DNA of 64,000 nucleotides from Limnephilus marmoratus (taxonomy: Eukaryota > Arthropoda > Insecta > Trichoptera > Limnephilidae): NCBI GenBank assembly GCA_917880885.1, contig OU862910.1:20224710-20288709 (forward strand). The letters run 5' to 3'. Positions 53,123 through 62,655 of this stretch are shown in pieces. Numbering within the stretch: the first letter of the stretch is position 1; the number at the start of each line of letters is the position of its first letter. The translations under genes were made by a program, and so were the position numbers. The notes under the pieces are model-generated. The model was given only the letters and a program-made list of their open reading frames with translations, had not been told where the DNA came from and searched no databases.

Positions 53123-53319
53123 CGAACTAAAGCGACGGTTTTGGACTGTAGGTTGTGTTGTAAAACAATTTATTTATTTTACTGGGGTCGACTACCATCT
53201 AATTGTGAACAACGTTGTAATTTGAGAAGGATCACATATGTATACCTCACTCGAGATATTTAGGTAGTCTTATTAATATATTTTTATAATAACTATTATT
53301 CTTTGTTACGATATACGAA

Positions 53320-53640
53320 ACGCCTCCTCTCAAATTGGAGCGCACGCCACTGTACAGACAAACAGTTTCGCTCCCTCGCCGCAAGTGCGCCGCGCGCTGA
53401 CGGCGGCGGAACGCCAGCCTCGGTCGGCCGACTAGCGAGCCCGCCATTCTCCTCCCGAGCCCGCTCTGGGCGCACGTGTATCGTGAACCACGCTGCACTG
53501 TTCAGGAACATTCCACAACGCCGCTATGGCGGTTGTTATTTTGCCTAGTGACTGGTGGGAATGCCAAGAACGGCTAATTTTCCCTCCACATAACCGAATC
53601 TCCAAGAGACCAGCCTGCTGCTGTGAGTACCATGAGCTAT
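53320..53640. promoter_or_regulatory. orphan CpG-rich island
   Basis: An abrupt GC- and CpG-rich block in AT-rich surroundings (CGCCGCAAGTGCGCCGCGCG near 53378; GGCGGCGGAACGCC near 53401). It contains a CACGTG-like GCGCACGTGT and a small hairpin, AACGCCGCTATGGCGGTT (53517-53534). A donor-like GTGAGT follows at about 53622. Open frames of 70-80 codons exist on both strands but resemble no family and are likely GC by-products. It may be the promoter and first exon of an unrecognised gene or a decayed transposon end. Confidence 0.4.
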
Positions 53641-54010
53641 TTAACCCCTCTTTATTGCGTGTGTTCCTTGTAAATTCAACGCGAAGATAAATTACCGCCC
53701 CCAGAGAGATTTTAGGGCCAAATTCACCCGATTTAGATAGAATTACTGTTGCTACCCTGTACTACTCTGCTTGCATTATTGTATCATTGTGTTTACGAAA
53801 GAATTCTACCCAATACAACTGTTATTTACTGTAGCCACTTGTTTCACTGTCTCCCCCAGCCCGTAGGATTTGAGCTTATTTCAGGGATGCCACACAAACG
53901 CCTCAGAGATCCTACCACCCTGATGATAGTCTCCCCCGCTATGCTGACCATTCTGAGCTAGTCTGTCGGCAGAAGGTAGGCACCTCAGGTAGGTGTACTT
54001 AGCATCTTTC

Positions 54011-54250
54011 ATTAAATGAAAACTAAACACTTTGTATTCAACAATTATTTAATCATAATTACTCGTATATTATTAGATGCTTTTAACTAATTGATCGCCT
54101 AATACAAGGTTTTTGTTCACAGGTACGTATTTAACTATCTCGTACTTGTTTGCCTTTTTTCATTTTTGTTAATTTTAATTTTATCCTGACGAAGGAACCT
54201 TTAATTTCGAAACATTTGATAATTTTGATTAAATAATTGGTGTATATGTC
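54011..54250 (+). mobile_element. decayed Penelope-like terminus with inverted left tail
   Basis: The left start ATTAAATGAAAACTAAACAC, then TTTGTATTC and CAATTATTTAATCATAATT, is the inverted form of the tail seen in the large palindrome. The right part carries CTGACGA (54186-54192), then a decayed stem II, GAAAC, and GATTAAATAATTGGTGTAT. The hammerhead has lost its stems, so it is presumably inactive. Confidence 0.5.
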
Positions 54251-54266
54251 GTAGGCCGATCATACA

Positions 54267-54364
54267 ATCAGGCAGATCACGATGCGCCAAGCCACATCAT
54301 GATATGCCCCATTTCACGACGCGTCAGATCATGACGTGGCTAGGCGCATTACGATCTGCATGAT
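54267..54364. repeat. 37-bp-arm hairpin
   Basis: Arms 54267-54303 and 54328-54364 are in exact register with about four mismatches: ATCAGGCAGATCACGATGCG versus the complement of CGCATTACGATCTGCATGAT. The loop is 24 bases. GATGYGCC and CATCATGAT steps also repeat locally. Probably a foldback MITE. Confidence 0.8.
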
Positions 54365-54400
54365 TTTACGATATACAAAGTGATTTGATTTCAGTAAGTA

Positions 54401-54491
54401 TGTAGGGAGCGGAGTGAGATGGGGGAGAGAAAGGTGGGAAAGTGCCTGGCTATTTAGAACTTGTTGTCAAACACGGCCAAAGTCATTTCAA
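54401..54491 (-). mobile_element. SINE family A, 3' fragment, opposite orientation
   Basis: The plus strand GAGAAAGGTGGGAAAGTGCC, TGGCTATTTAGAAC and GGCCAAAGTCATTTCAAG is the complement of the SINE A body end. It abuts the plus-strand SINE A head at 54492. Confidence 0.65.
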
Positions 54492-54796
54492 GACGGCCTC
54501 CGTGGTCGAGGGGTAAGGCTCTTGACTCGCAAACCGAAGGTCGCGGGATCGAGTCCCGGCATGCACAAAAAAAAATTATTTGATCAATTTGTGTTATACT
54601 TCACAATTAATTCATTTAAAGTAAATATATTTGTGGCACGTTCCACAGTGGAAGATACTCTCAGTATCGCCTTGGTGTAAGACCACCATTCCGAATTGAA
54701 ATGTTGCTTGAAATGGCTTTAGCCGTGTTTGCTGACCAGATCTGAATAGCCAGGTACTTCCGCACCTTCCTCTTTCCCGTCTCCTTTCCTTGCTTG
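54492..54796 (+). mobile_element. SINE family A with intact tRNA-like head
   Basis: The head GACGGCCTCCGTGGTCGAGG GGTAAGGC ... GGTCGCGGGATCGAGTCCCG has good A and B boxes and is the best-preserved head in the window. The body carries GTGGCACGTTCCACAGTGG, CTCAGTATCGCCTTGGTG, TTGCTTGAAATGGC and a pyrimidine-rich end. It lacks the CTCCAGACGG terminus. Confidence 0.85.
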
Positions 54797-56411
54797 AAAT
54801 GACACCACAAAGAGAATTTACCAATATATGAAAAAGTTATTCATTTCATTTGAAAATACAGTTTATTAAAATCGAGATAATAATGTTGGTTGGTTGTTGA
54901 CTGCAAAATTTTTAAAAAGATTCACTCAAAGACTTACAGCCTTACTAAAAAAACCATAGCACGACCGATAACCTGTGTTGCTGCCGCAACATGAATAAAA
55001 CAAAAATACACTAAAACACGAAATATTACTAATAAGATTTGGTCTTAAAATGTATTTTAAATCTGGCAACAGTGTAATTTTTTATAGTGTACATAATAAA
55101 TTGTTTGTTTTCCTTCATAACCGCTAGGTGGCGGCGCCTGCACATTCGTCGTTCGCGCTCATATATGAACTTTCGCGCTGAAACCGCGAAAAAAATTTCG
55201 CTCCGCGGATGCGTGTGCAATATTACTTAAATGTGATTGTAATTTCTATTAATATGACTAATTTACTCTTATATTCACATAATTGATACATTTACCGTGT
55301 TTTTGTGGTTTTTCATAAGTTTTAGTCAAGTTATAATAACAATAATCGTACGTTGAAAATTGAAATGTCAAAAATATTTTATTTTTTTCATAAAAGTGGT
55401 GTTTTTTTTAAATATTAATATCTAATACTTGTGTTCCTAAATGTATCAAAGAAATTAACGTCTTTAGAGATGCAAGAAATCTGTTGTAAAAGCCGGTATT
55501 ATTTTTAGGTTAATGTTTTGGCAATAAAAAATATTTGAAATTTTTTTATTGTATGCACGAGGAAAAAGTAAGGTGAGAGTTTCTTTCCAAATTCATTATA
55601 TAAAAGGAGTGTATTTTTTAAATTTTGTTTTTTTATAAATTTCTCTACACTTTCATCAAAAATGTTTTGGTAAGAAATTTTTTCCATTTTTTTCCGCGTT
55701 GATTCTTAAAATATGGCAGTTTTTTAAAACTAAAGTGTATTTCAAATTAACAAATCTAAAAGCTAATTTTATCTAGTTTTCATAAATGGTGTTTGTTTTT
55801 ACGACACATTAAAAAATAAGAAATATGTAGAACATTCAAAATTCTTTTAAAAATTCCAAATTTCGTTCAGACTTCATTAATAAAACAGAGATAAACTACC
55901 CTCTCAGGCTGTGTAAACATTGTGTATTTTTTTCCATGAACAATTTTTAATTAGTAATGTTTTCACATCCGCGGCCGTTTGTCAATTGAATAAAATTTTC
56001 ACTGGATTTTTAGTAAGGCTGTTAAAATACAATTTAGCAAATAAAAATGAAGTTAATATTTTTATGGACTTTCTGTGCAAATGACTAGGAAATAAAAAGG
56101 AAAATTTCTCGTACTCTAAAGCAATTGACTTTCTTTAGTTACTTATATTTTAAGTGCCGGAGCGTAGCTTTTGAAATGTGCTTCGCTGGCGGAAGGAAGT
56201 GAAAGGTCTTCCCTTTAGGACCTCGCGCCACAATTGGCCAGAATATAAATATTTTTTATAAAGAGATCCGGAAACAAATGGAAAAATTCATGAAACAAGT
56301 CCAAAATATCTTTTACATTTAAAGTGTTGTATTTTTATTTGACCTCCGTATTAGAACGGAAAGATGCTCTGGATCTAGTGGTGGCGGGTTCAAAACAATC
56401 GGCAACATATT
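54797..56411. other. no gene seen; one CpG-rich patch
   Basis: AT-rich. 55120-55215 is locally CpG-rich (GCTCCGCGGATGCG, CGCTGAAACCGCG). No gene recognised. Confidence 0.4.
55121..55135 (+). promoter_or_regulatory. CTCF-like motif
   Basis: CCGCTAGGTGGCGGC fits the CTCF core CCASYAGRKGGCRSY at 14 of 15 positions. It lies at the left edge of the CpG-rich patch. Occupancy is inferred from consensus only. Confidence 0.35.
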
Positions 56412-56605
56412 TGACTGCCCCTGTCGTTGAGGGGTAAGGCTCCTCTCGACTAGGAATTCGGAGATCGTGAGTTCAAATCCCTGCGTTTGCAAGTTAATTT
56501 TATTAAATTAATTTCGTTTCACAATTAATTAAATAAAAAACAATGTGGTATAATGTAGTATATTTACCTCACGTTCCGATGTAAGACCATAACAGTATCG
56601 ACCAC
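56412..56605 (+). mobile_element. SINE family A, 5' part
   Basis: The head GACTGCCCCTGTCGTTGAGG GGTAAGGC ... GAGATCGTGAGTTCAAATCC is followed by the AAGTTAATTTTATTAAATTA linker and a decayed body (CTCACGTTCCGATGTAAGAC). Confidence 0.7.
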
Positions 56606-56698
56606 CTATCAGAATTTCGAAAATTGAAATTGAAAAGAAAAATTAATACGATAAAAATAACACACTGCAAAACTTTTCTAACATTCAATTTCTGTCGA

Positions 56699-56858
56699 CG
56701 TATACACGTCTGGTTATCCCTCTTTCGCTAATAACAACGTATACACGTCTGGTTATCCCTCTTTCGCTAATAACAACGTACCTATACACGTCTGGTTATC
56801 CCTTTTTCGCTAATAACAACGTATACACGTCTGGTTATCCATCTTTCGCTAATAACAA
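56699..56858 (+). repeat. four tandem 39-bp units
   Basis: CGTATACACGTCTGGTTATC plus CCTCTTTCGCTAATAACAA recurs at 56699, 56738, 56777 and 56820. The third unit has a 4-bp CCTA insertion, making it 43 bp. Unit differences are single substitutions. Confidence 0.93.
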
Positions 56859-56941
56859 TACCAATGTGCCTACCTAAGCATAAGCATGACAAGGGGATTT
56901 ATTAACAAAAATCAACATTTAATCTTCTTTTGTTTTTCTTT

Positions 56942-57283
56942 TTTTTTACATGAGCTCCACACAGGAGGCCCTGAGGAAAATAATTTTCCTCGGGGCCTAT
57001 GTCATCTTTGGGGATGCTGTATGGAGGGTTTGTTTTTAAGGAAATGAAGGAGAGGAGAGTTCCGGGAAGAAAAAGGGTTTGAGGTGGGTAGGAATCTGGG
57101 GTTAAGTATGTCCTGGTCATCCGCCTCCAAGACCTAGACAAACCTCACCCCATGAACCCGGGCACCCCTGCTAAATCACTAAACGTAGCGAATCACTTGG
57201 GGTGACCTATGGCAGAGGTGTTGGTTATCCAATAAAGGTTCCCGGGGCGGCGGAACCCATTCCCGTCTCCCAAATTCTACCTA
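56942..57283 (-). repeat. LINE 3' UTR (family L), minus strand
   Basis: The minus strand reads ACGGGAATGGGTTCCGCCGC, CCAACACCTCTGCCATAGG, TCTTGGAGGCGGATGACC, CCCAGATTCCTACCCACC, then GATGACATAGGCCCCGAGG AAAATTATTTT CCTCAGGGCCTCC and an A-rich end. The perfect GCCCCGAGGAAAAT/ATTTTCCTCAGGGC hairpin is best preserved here. Confidence 0.65.
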
Positions 57284-57293
57284 TATAATGTAT

Positions 57294-57702
57294 ACAGAGT
57301 GTAATAGCACGTGTCCGAAGGATTTTAACCAGCGATTACTGAGCATATTTGCAGTAATCAAAACGTAGATGTCATTTTGCTGTCCGATGATATTTTTTCC
57401 AATTAAAAACAATAAAAATATTGTTTCCATCACACATCACAACTGAGTAGTTGTAGATAGCGGGTCGCGTGATAAGCACTCCGTCTCATTCCAGCAGCAT
57501 GGTAAAACACGAAACAGCGCGCGTATTACGCGATCCCGTCGCGAAGTATAGGAGTGATCAGTGGCCACGTGTGATTGAAAAATGTATGTTTTCCTATGTA
57601 ATAGAACAAAAATATCATCGAACAACAAAATGACATCTACTTTTTTTACAATATATATTTAAAAAGGTTAAAATCCCTCAGTTACGTGATGTGGCAACCT
57701 GT
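57294..57702. mobile_element. 409-bp foldback element
   Basis: The ends are ACAGAGTGTAATAGCACGTG and, inverted, ACAGGTTGCCACATCACGT. Inner blocks pair strongly: GGATTTTAACC/GGTTAAAATCC and AGATGTCATTTTGCTGTCCG against CGAACAACAAAATGACATCT. TATA flanks both ends. The centre (57470-57560) is CpG-rich, with CAGCGCGCGTATTACGCGAT. Confidence 0.8.
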
Positions 57703-58344
57703 ATAACGTGGCTTTAATTTCATTACAGCAGACGAATCTGATCAAATGAAATTCGTGTGATTTAATTGAAAATCCGTTGAAAACGAGTTATTCATTATGG
57801 TGATGTAGATTAACCGTATTTAATTACAGACTTAAAGAATATTCTAATTAATTAATCTTAATATACATAATCCAAGTAACATTAATTAAAGCGTAAAATT
57901 AATTTGAAAGTAATTATTTCATGTTCACCGTTAGAAGCTAAATTTATTATCTTTATTTGATGGGACTTTTGGGTTAAAATTTGGAAAGATATATTATATT
58001 TTTTTAAATTTTTTTTTTAAAACATTAAATATTACATCTTTATAATGATCTTTGGCTGTCCAACTAGGTAATTTGCCCGTTTTAGAACAGTCAAAATGAA
58101 CAGAATTTTTACATGTAATTAGTGTGTTGACTATAATATTGTCTTATACTTAAATATAACACTTGATAAATAATATTAAGGTTTTGATGGTAGATACAAG
58201 AAGTTACTTATAAGTGTAAATTATATACTATTTAACAATAAAAAAATAAAAAAAACATATTGTTTGTTGGAATTATCTTGTTTCACTAACGTTAATTTTA
58301 AAGTTGATTTAATATACCGCCTAGAGATAAAAATACAAATACTT

Positions 58345-59090
58345 TTAAGGGGAACGTATGCGCGGCCCATTTCAGCCCGTTTCATACAAATCTTAGATTT
58401 GGATTTGAGATCAAAATACCCAACCAAACAAAAAAAATATTTTTGTAATCAAACGGAATATCAAATATCTAGTCAGGATGTGAGCTACTTAATTTATTTT
58501 TGTATTAAATTATAAGATTTAGGCCATTAAAGATTTTAGTGTTTCATGATTTTAGAGGCAACTTAGGCAATTATTTGTGAGTAAGAGAAAAACATTAAAA
58601 AAATATTTTTACTATATTTATTTTGAAAATAAAATGAAAAATAAAATAAAAAAATCTTAAAAATGCATTTTTTGGGTAGTAATTTTAATACATAAACGAC
58701 TATCTTTTATTCCGCCGTAAATAGGTAATTTGTATTTTTAATTTACACCCATCAAAATTTATTTTTTTTATAAACTTTTGTTTTTATTTTATACATATTT
58801 CATCATATTTTTATGATAAATATAGTAAAATATTTTTTATTGCGTTTCATTTACTCACAAATAATTGCCCATATCGCCTCTAAAATTCAGAAACCTTAAA
58901 ATCTTGAATGGCCTATATCTTGTAATTTAAACCAAAAATAAATAAAGTATCTCACATCCTGACTAGATATTTAAAATACCTTTTGACGACAAAAATAATT
59001 TTTCAGTTTGGTTGGGAATTTTGTTCTGAAATCCAAATCTAAGATTTGTATGAAACGGGCAGAAATGGGCCGCGCATGCGTTCCCCTTAA
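58345..59090. mobile_element. 746-bp foldback flanked by TTAA
   Basis: TTAAGGGGAACGTATGCGCG at the left and CGCGCATGCGTTCCCCTTAA at the right are inverted with one mismatch. Arms of about 240 bp continue through CATTTCAGCCCGTTTCATAC, CAAATATCTAGTCAGGATGT and GAGGCAACTTAGGCAATTAT and their partners. TTAA at both ends fits the target of piggyBac or Kolobok transposons, and the GGGG-start end leans towards Kolobok-like. No transposase. Confidence 0.88.
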
Positions 59091-59101
59091 TGTCGACTAC
59101 G

Positions 59102-59250
59102 TGAAAGACCATCATTCAAAATCGAAAGAAAATGACTAGCCTTATTTGATGACGCGATCTGAACAGCCAGATACTTCCCCTTTCCTATCTCCCTCCCCCC
59201 CTTCTCCCACAGCCCCAGGATATACCCAAATCGGGAATGCTATATCGATG
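59102..59250 (+). mobile_element. SINE family A, 3' fragment
   Basis: GAAAGACCATCATTCAAAAT, TGACGCGATCTGAACAGCCA, GATACTTCCCC and a C-rich CTCCCTCCCCCC stretch match the SINE A body. It starts right next to the TTAA foldback. Confidence 0.6.
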
Positions 59251-59439
59251 CTCAAATTATAAACGTATCTCAAAAAATATGAAATATTTGTAATTTGAAT
59301 TTCTATTACATGTATTTTAAATTTCTTTTAAAACTACGCACGCGCCATGGTTTGAATCGACAAACAAATGTTTTGGTCAATCACCGCTCCTTTTATACAA
59401 AGGTTTGTAACAAAATAAATTGGAATTTATCAATGACCA

Positions 59440-59592
59440 GCAGACCCGGCCACACGTTGCTGTGGCTAACGAAACACAACGCCATTACCCAACCTTTGTA
59501 AAATCCACACCACCTGCTTGCCAACTGCCCGCTGCCCGATGACTAAATTGAATATTTGAATTTATCGGCTTTTCTCTACCATAATAAGCATG

Positions 59593-59623
<31 letters not shown>

Positions 59624-59735
59624 TCTCTTGAATCACTCTGTCTATTGGTGAAAACCGCATGAAAATCCGTTGCGTAGTTTAAAAGATCTATGCGCACATA
59701 CATTTTGAACGACTTCATTTTATACTATGTAATGA
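59440..59735 (+). repeat. RTE-type 3' end repeat, copy 3
   Basis: CAGACCCGGCCACACGTTGC, TGTGGCTAACGAAACACAAC, a (TA)n run (59592-59616), CACTCTGTCTATTGGTGAAA, ACCGCATGAAAATCCGTTGC and a GTAGTTTAAAAGATC end with ACTATGTAATGATG. Related to 29688-30372. Confidence 0.7.
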
Positions 59736-60356
59736 TGATGATTAGCACTATATGTTTATACAAAGTTTTATTTAGTAATAAGAACAAAATTATTACATGG
59801 CGTTATTAATACATTGCAAGGTTGAAATAAGAATCCAACTCCGAGTACAAATCTGTCGCCGCGTCATATGAAACCATCTGTGAATGTCAAGTTCGTGACT
59901 TAAAAGCTACTATCGTAATAGAACCGATTAAAAAGCAAGTAGCTGATATTGCCAAAAAATGGCATCACTTACGTTAACAGCTAGCTTGAGAAACGCCGCC
60001 TGGCAAGCGTGAGTACTCTTGGATTTGCATTTTCATTAATCTCGTCAATCTGGATACGGATGATAGGTTGTGTATAAGCTACTGTCGTGTGGCGCCACCC
60101 GAGAGCCTAGCAGTGAAAAACTGCGGAAAGGGCTTTATAATTATTTTTATTTTATTATCTAAAGAAAGTTGAAAATATATTAGGTCCTTACATATTAAAT
60201 TGGCGTTTTGCCGTACTGGCAACTTTGATCTCAAATATCTTCTCTTTGGTTAGGAATTCCAGATTCAAATTTATACAGCTATATTTACTCATGTATTTGT
60301 GTTTTGAAAATTATAATTCATTTGTTTTTTTTTCTTTGCGTCACTTAGTTTACAAA

Positions 60357-61042
60357 ATCGAAAACTTGAAATATCGCGTTATTTACGAGTACGAGTTCCA
60401 CCGTGGCACCAGTGCTGCAGAAACGGCTCGAAGGATTAATGATGTGTATGGCGACGGTGCCGCAAAAGAAAACACAGTGCGTTTTTGGTTCCAACGTTTT
60501 CGTTCTGGAAATTTCGACCTGCAGAACAAGACCCGTGGACGGACGGAGACCAAAGTTGATAATGAAGAATTGAAGGCTATTGTGGAAGCGGATCCATCGC
60601 AAAATACGTCCGAGTTAGCTGCAGGCTGCGGTGTTAGTGATAAAACTGTTGTAATCCACTTGAAGCAAATTGGGAAGGTGAAAAAGCTTGAAAGGTGGGT
60701 ACCTCACGAATTGAGTGAAGCAAATCAATAAAGTTGTGCAGTGTGTGGTCGCTAGACCACACACTGCACAACAGACGGCTACCAAATTAGAGGAGCTTCA
60801 ATTGGAATGTCTAAGACATCCACCGGACTCTCCGGACCTTGCCCCAACAGATTACCATTTTTTTCGAAATTCGGACAACTTCTTGCAAGGGAAAAAATTC
60901 AACTCCGAAGCGGCAGTCCAAACCGCCTTCAATGATTTTATCGATTCCCGTCCGAATGGTTTTTTTTTAGTAAAGGGATCGATGAACTACCTATAGTACC
61001 TATGAGAAGGCAAAAGTGCATAGATAGCAATGGTACATACTT
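60357..61042 (+). pseudogene. mariner transposase remnant, start codon lost
   Basis: The expected ATG is ATC here (60357). The frame then reads ENLKYRVIYEYEFHRGTSAA, both helix-turn-helix motifs (through AIVEADPSQNTSELAAGCGV and VIHLKQIGKVKKLERWVPHE) and stops after LSEANQ. The catalytic centre with the first two Asp residues is replaced by an 18-bp-arm hairpin. Downstream ARPHT...TKLEELQLECLRHPPDSP, then DLAPTDYHFF (third catalytic Asp region) and the C-terminus remain, with a frameshift near 60970. It is better preserved in the DNA-binding part than copy 1. Confidence 0.9.
60733..60772. repeat. perfect hairpin at the mariner deletion junction
   Basis: GTTGTGCAGTGTGTGGTC (60733-60750), loop GCTA, GACCACACACTGCACAAC (60755-60772). 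The right arm is native transposase sequence (the RPHTAQ region, also in copy 1). The left arm is its inverted copy. Confidence 0.92.
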
Positions 61043-61126
61043 TGATTAAATAAATATATTATATTTAAAAAAATCGACTTCATGTTCCTCCCATACAAAA
61101 CGCCAATTTCATATGTAAGGACCTAA

Positions 61127-62239
61127 TATTATATATTATTTGCATAAGAACAACGCATATCTCACTATTTCTCGGCTTTTTGTTTACTACACTGCGAATG
61201 TAGTGTCATTTAAAATGTTTAACCATATGTTTTACTTCTCCAAATAACTGATTCCTAAATATTCGTTGACCCTGTTTTTTCAAAGATGTGCTATTTTTAT
61301 TTAATAAACCAATCGATTTGTTTTTCTCCTGAATTACACCTACCTGTGTAAAATGAGACAATGCTGTGTTATAATGTGAGCGACAATACGTAGTTTCAAT
61401 GACTCTAAACAAGACCCCTGAGCGATATGCGATATCAAACTAGCAGTTAAAAACCCGCACCTCAGGTTTTTGCTGCTAGGCCCTGCGGGCGGCTTTTGTT
61501 TCGGCCCAGTTTGGTAACCATTTTATATATCCGATTGAAACTGGTTCCAAAAATAGCCGATTTAACGGATCCACTATGATCAAAAACTGTGGACAAAGTA
61601 ATCAGGACTAGCAATAACGTCGTATGTAATATATAGCCGCGTGGTATTATTCACAACCGCCAGTTACAATAATAATCTTATTATCGTAAATCTCTTCATA
61701 TCCAGAGAGATACACGAAATTACAAATCCGTAGTACTTTATTAGTAGTACTAATCACGCAAGCTGTTAACGTACGTGGCGCCATCTTTTGGCATTGCTTT
61801 GTTTCGGTTCTATTACAAAAGCACATTTGTACACAAACTCCACGTACGAAAACGGCTTTGCGTAAGGTGCGGTGTTAGATAGTAGGATTCTTAAATTTTG
61901 ACTGTACAGACGTTAGCATAATAATAACGTCAGATTACAATAATTTTAAAACACCAGTTTTGTTATCCGCGCCAAAATGCAGGAGAGCCCAAACCTCGCA
62001 TATATAAAAAGGTTCCTACTCCTTTGCTAGATATTGTAATATACTTTTATGGTCCGATGGGATAGATAGATCAAATGATAAAACGCTATCTCAAAAAACA
62101 TCATATTAATGGCTCTAATCAAATATTGTTAGACATAACTTTGTCGGCCCGGTCAGGGCTTTAGTTAATGTAATAGGTTACCAACTTTCAGAATACATTA
62201 ACTTCCAGAGTACATTGTGGTTTCTGTAGCCCTAGACCA
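61127..62239. other. no gene seen
   Basis: Moderately AT-rich. A hairpin CTAGCAGTTAAAAACC/GGTTTTTGCTGCTAG lies at 61440-61477. A GCGCCATCT motif is at 61778-61786. No gene. Confidence 0.4.
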
Positions 62240-62306
62240 GGGGTCGGTAGACCACGGGTCGCGAGCCGCATGCGGCACTTTGCATAGGCGTTTGCGGCTC
62301 TTCAGA
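62240..62306 (+). mobile_element. hAT-like terminal fragment
   Basis: CAGGGGTCGGTAGACCACGG then GTCGCGAGCCGCATGCGGCA and GCGTTTGCGGCTCTT. A CAGGGGTCGG... start with GAGCCGCATGCGGC subterminal palindrome is typical of one group of hAT elements. The opposite end was not found. Confidence 0.5.
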
Positions 62307-62434
62307 TGTCAACAGCAATAATTTCACCTCTACTATTGATCCTATTGACAAATGGGTCACTGCTCAGCTACGCATACAGGATTCCTCCCGGAATTCAGCT
62401 GGTTTACACCAGTGCCTCGAATATAAAAAAAAAC

Positions 62435-62655
62435 AAGTGTGCAGTTCACACGTGGTAGAAGTGAAACCTTCAGAAAACTAAAGTAGAGAAGAGTGTGCAG
62501 GCTACGAAGCCCAGCACGAAGAGGAGATCAATTATTCTATCTCATTCTCTCGCAGGCTAAATTCTATAGATGTATGTGTTTGTCTCTTTTTAGTGACGAT
62601 TTTTCGTTTCATCGAGTTTCAAATCACAACGGTGCTAAGAAGTTTTCACTTCGAA
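62435..62655 (+). repeat. dispersed repeat family G, copy 4
   Basis: AGTGTGCAGTTCACACGTGG through AGGAGATCAATTATTCTATC to AGTTTTCACTT, colinear with the other copies. Confidence 0.7.

Larger units (their letters stand above)
60180..61126 (+). mobile_element. mariner element, internally deleted, copy 2
   Basis: TIRs like copy 1 (TTAGGTCCTTACATATTAAA at the left) with TA at 60178-60179 and 61127-61128. 947 bp long. It carries about 50 bp in the 5' UTR that copy 1 lacks (ATACAGCTATATTTACTCAT region). Confidence 0.93.

Noticed and set aside
53303..53548. 81-residue Arg/Ser-rich protein in the CpG island
   Set aside because: Both strands are open because of high GC; no recognisable domain or splice-supported continuation.
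54492..54566. Functional tRNA gene
   Set aside because: A and B boxes are good, but the acceptor stem is poor and it is followed by a SINE body shared with several copies.
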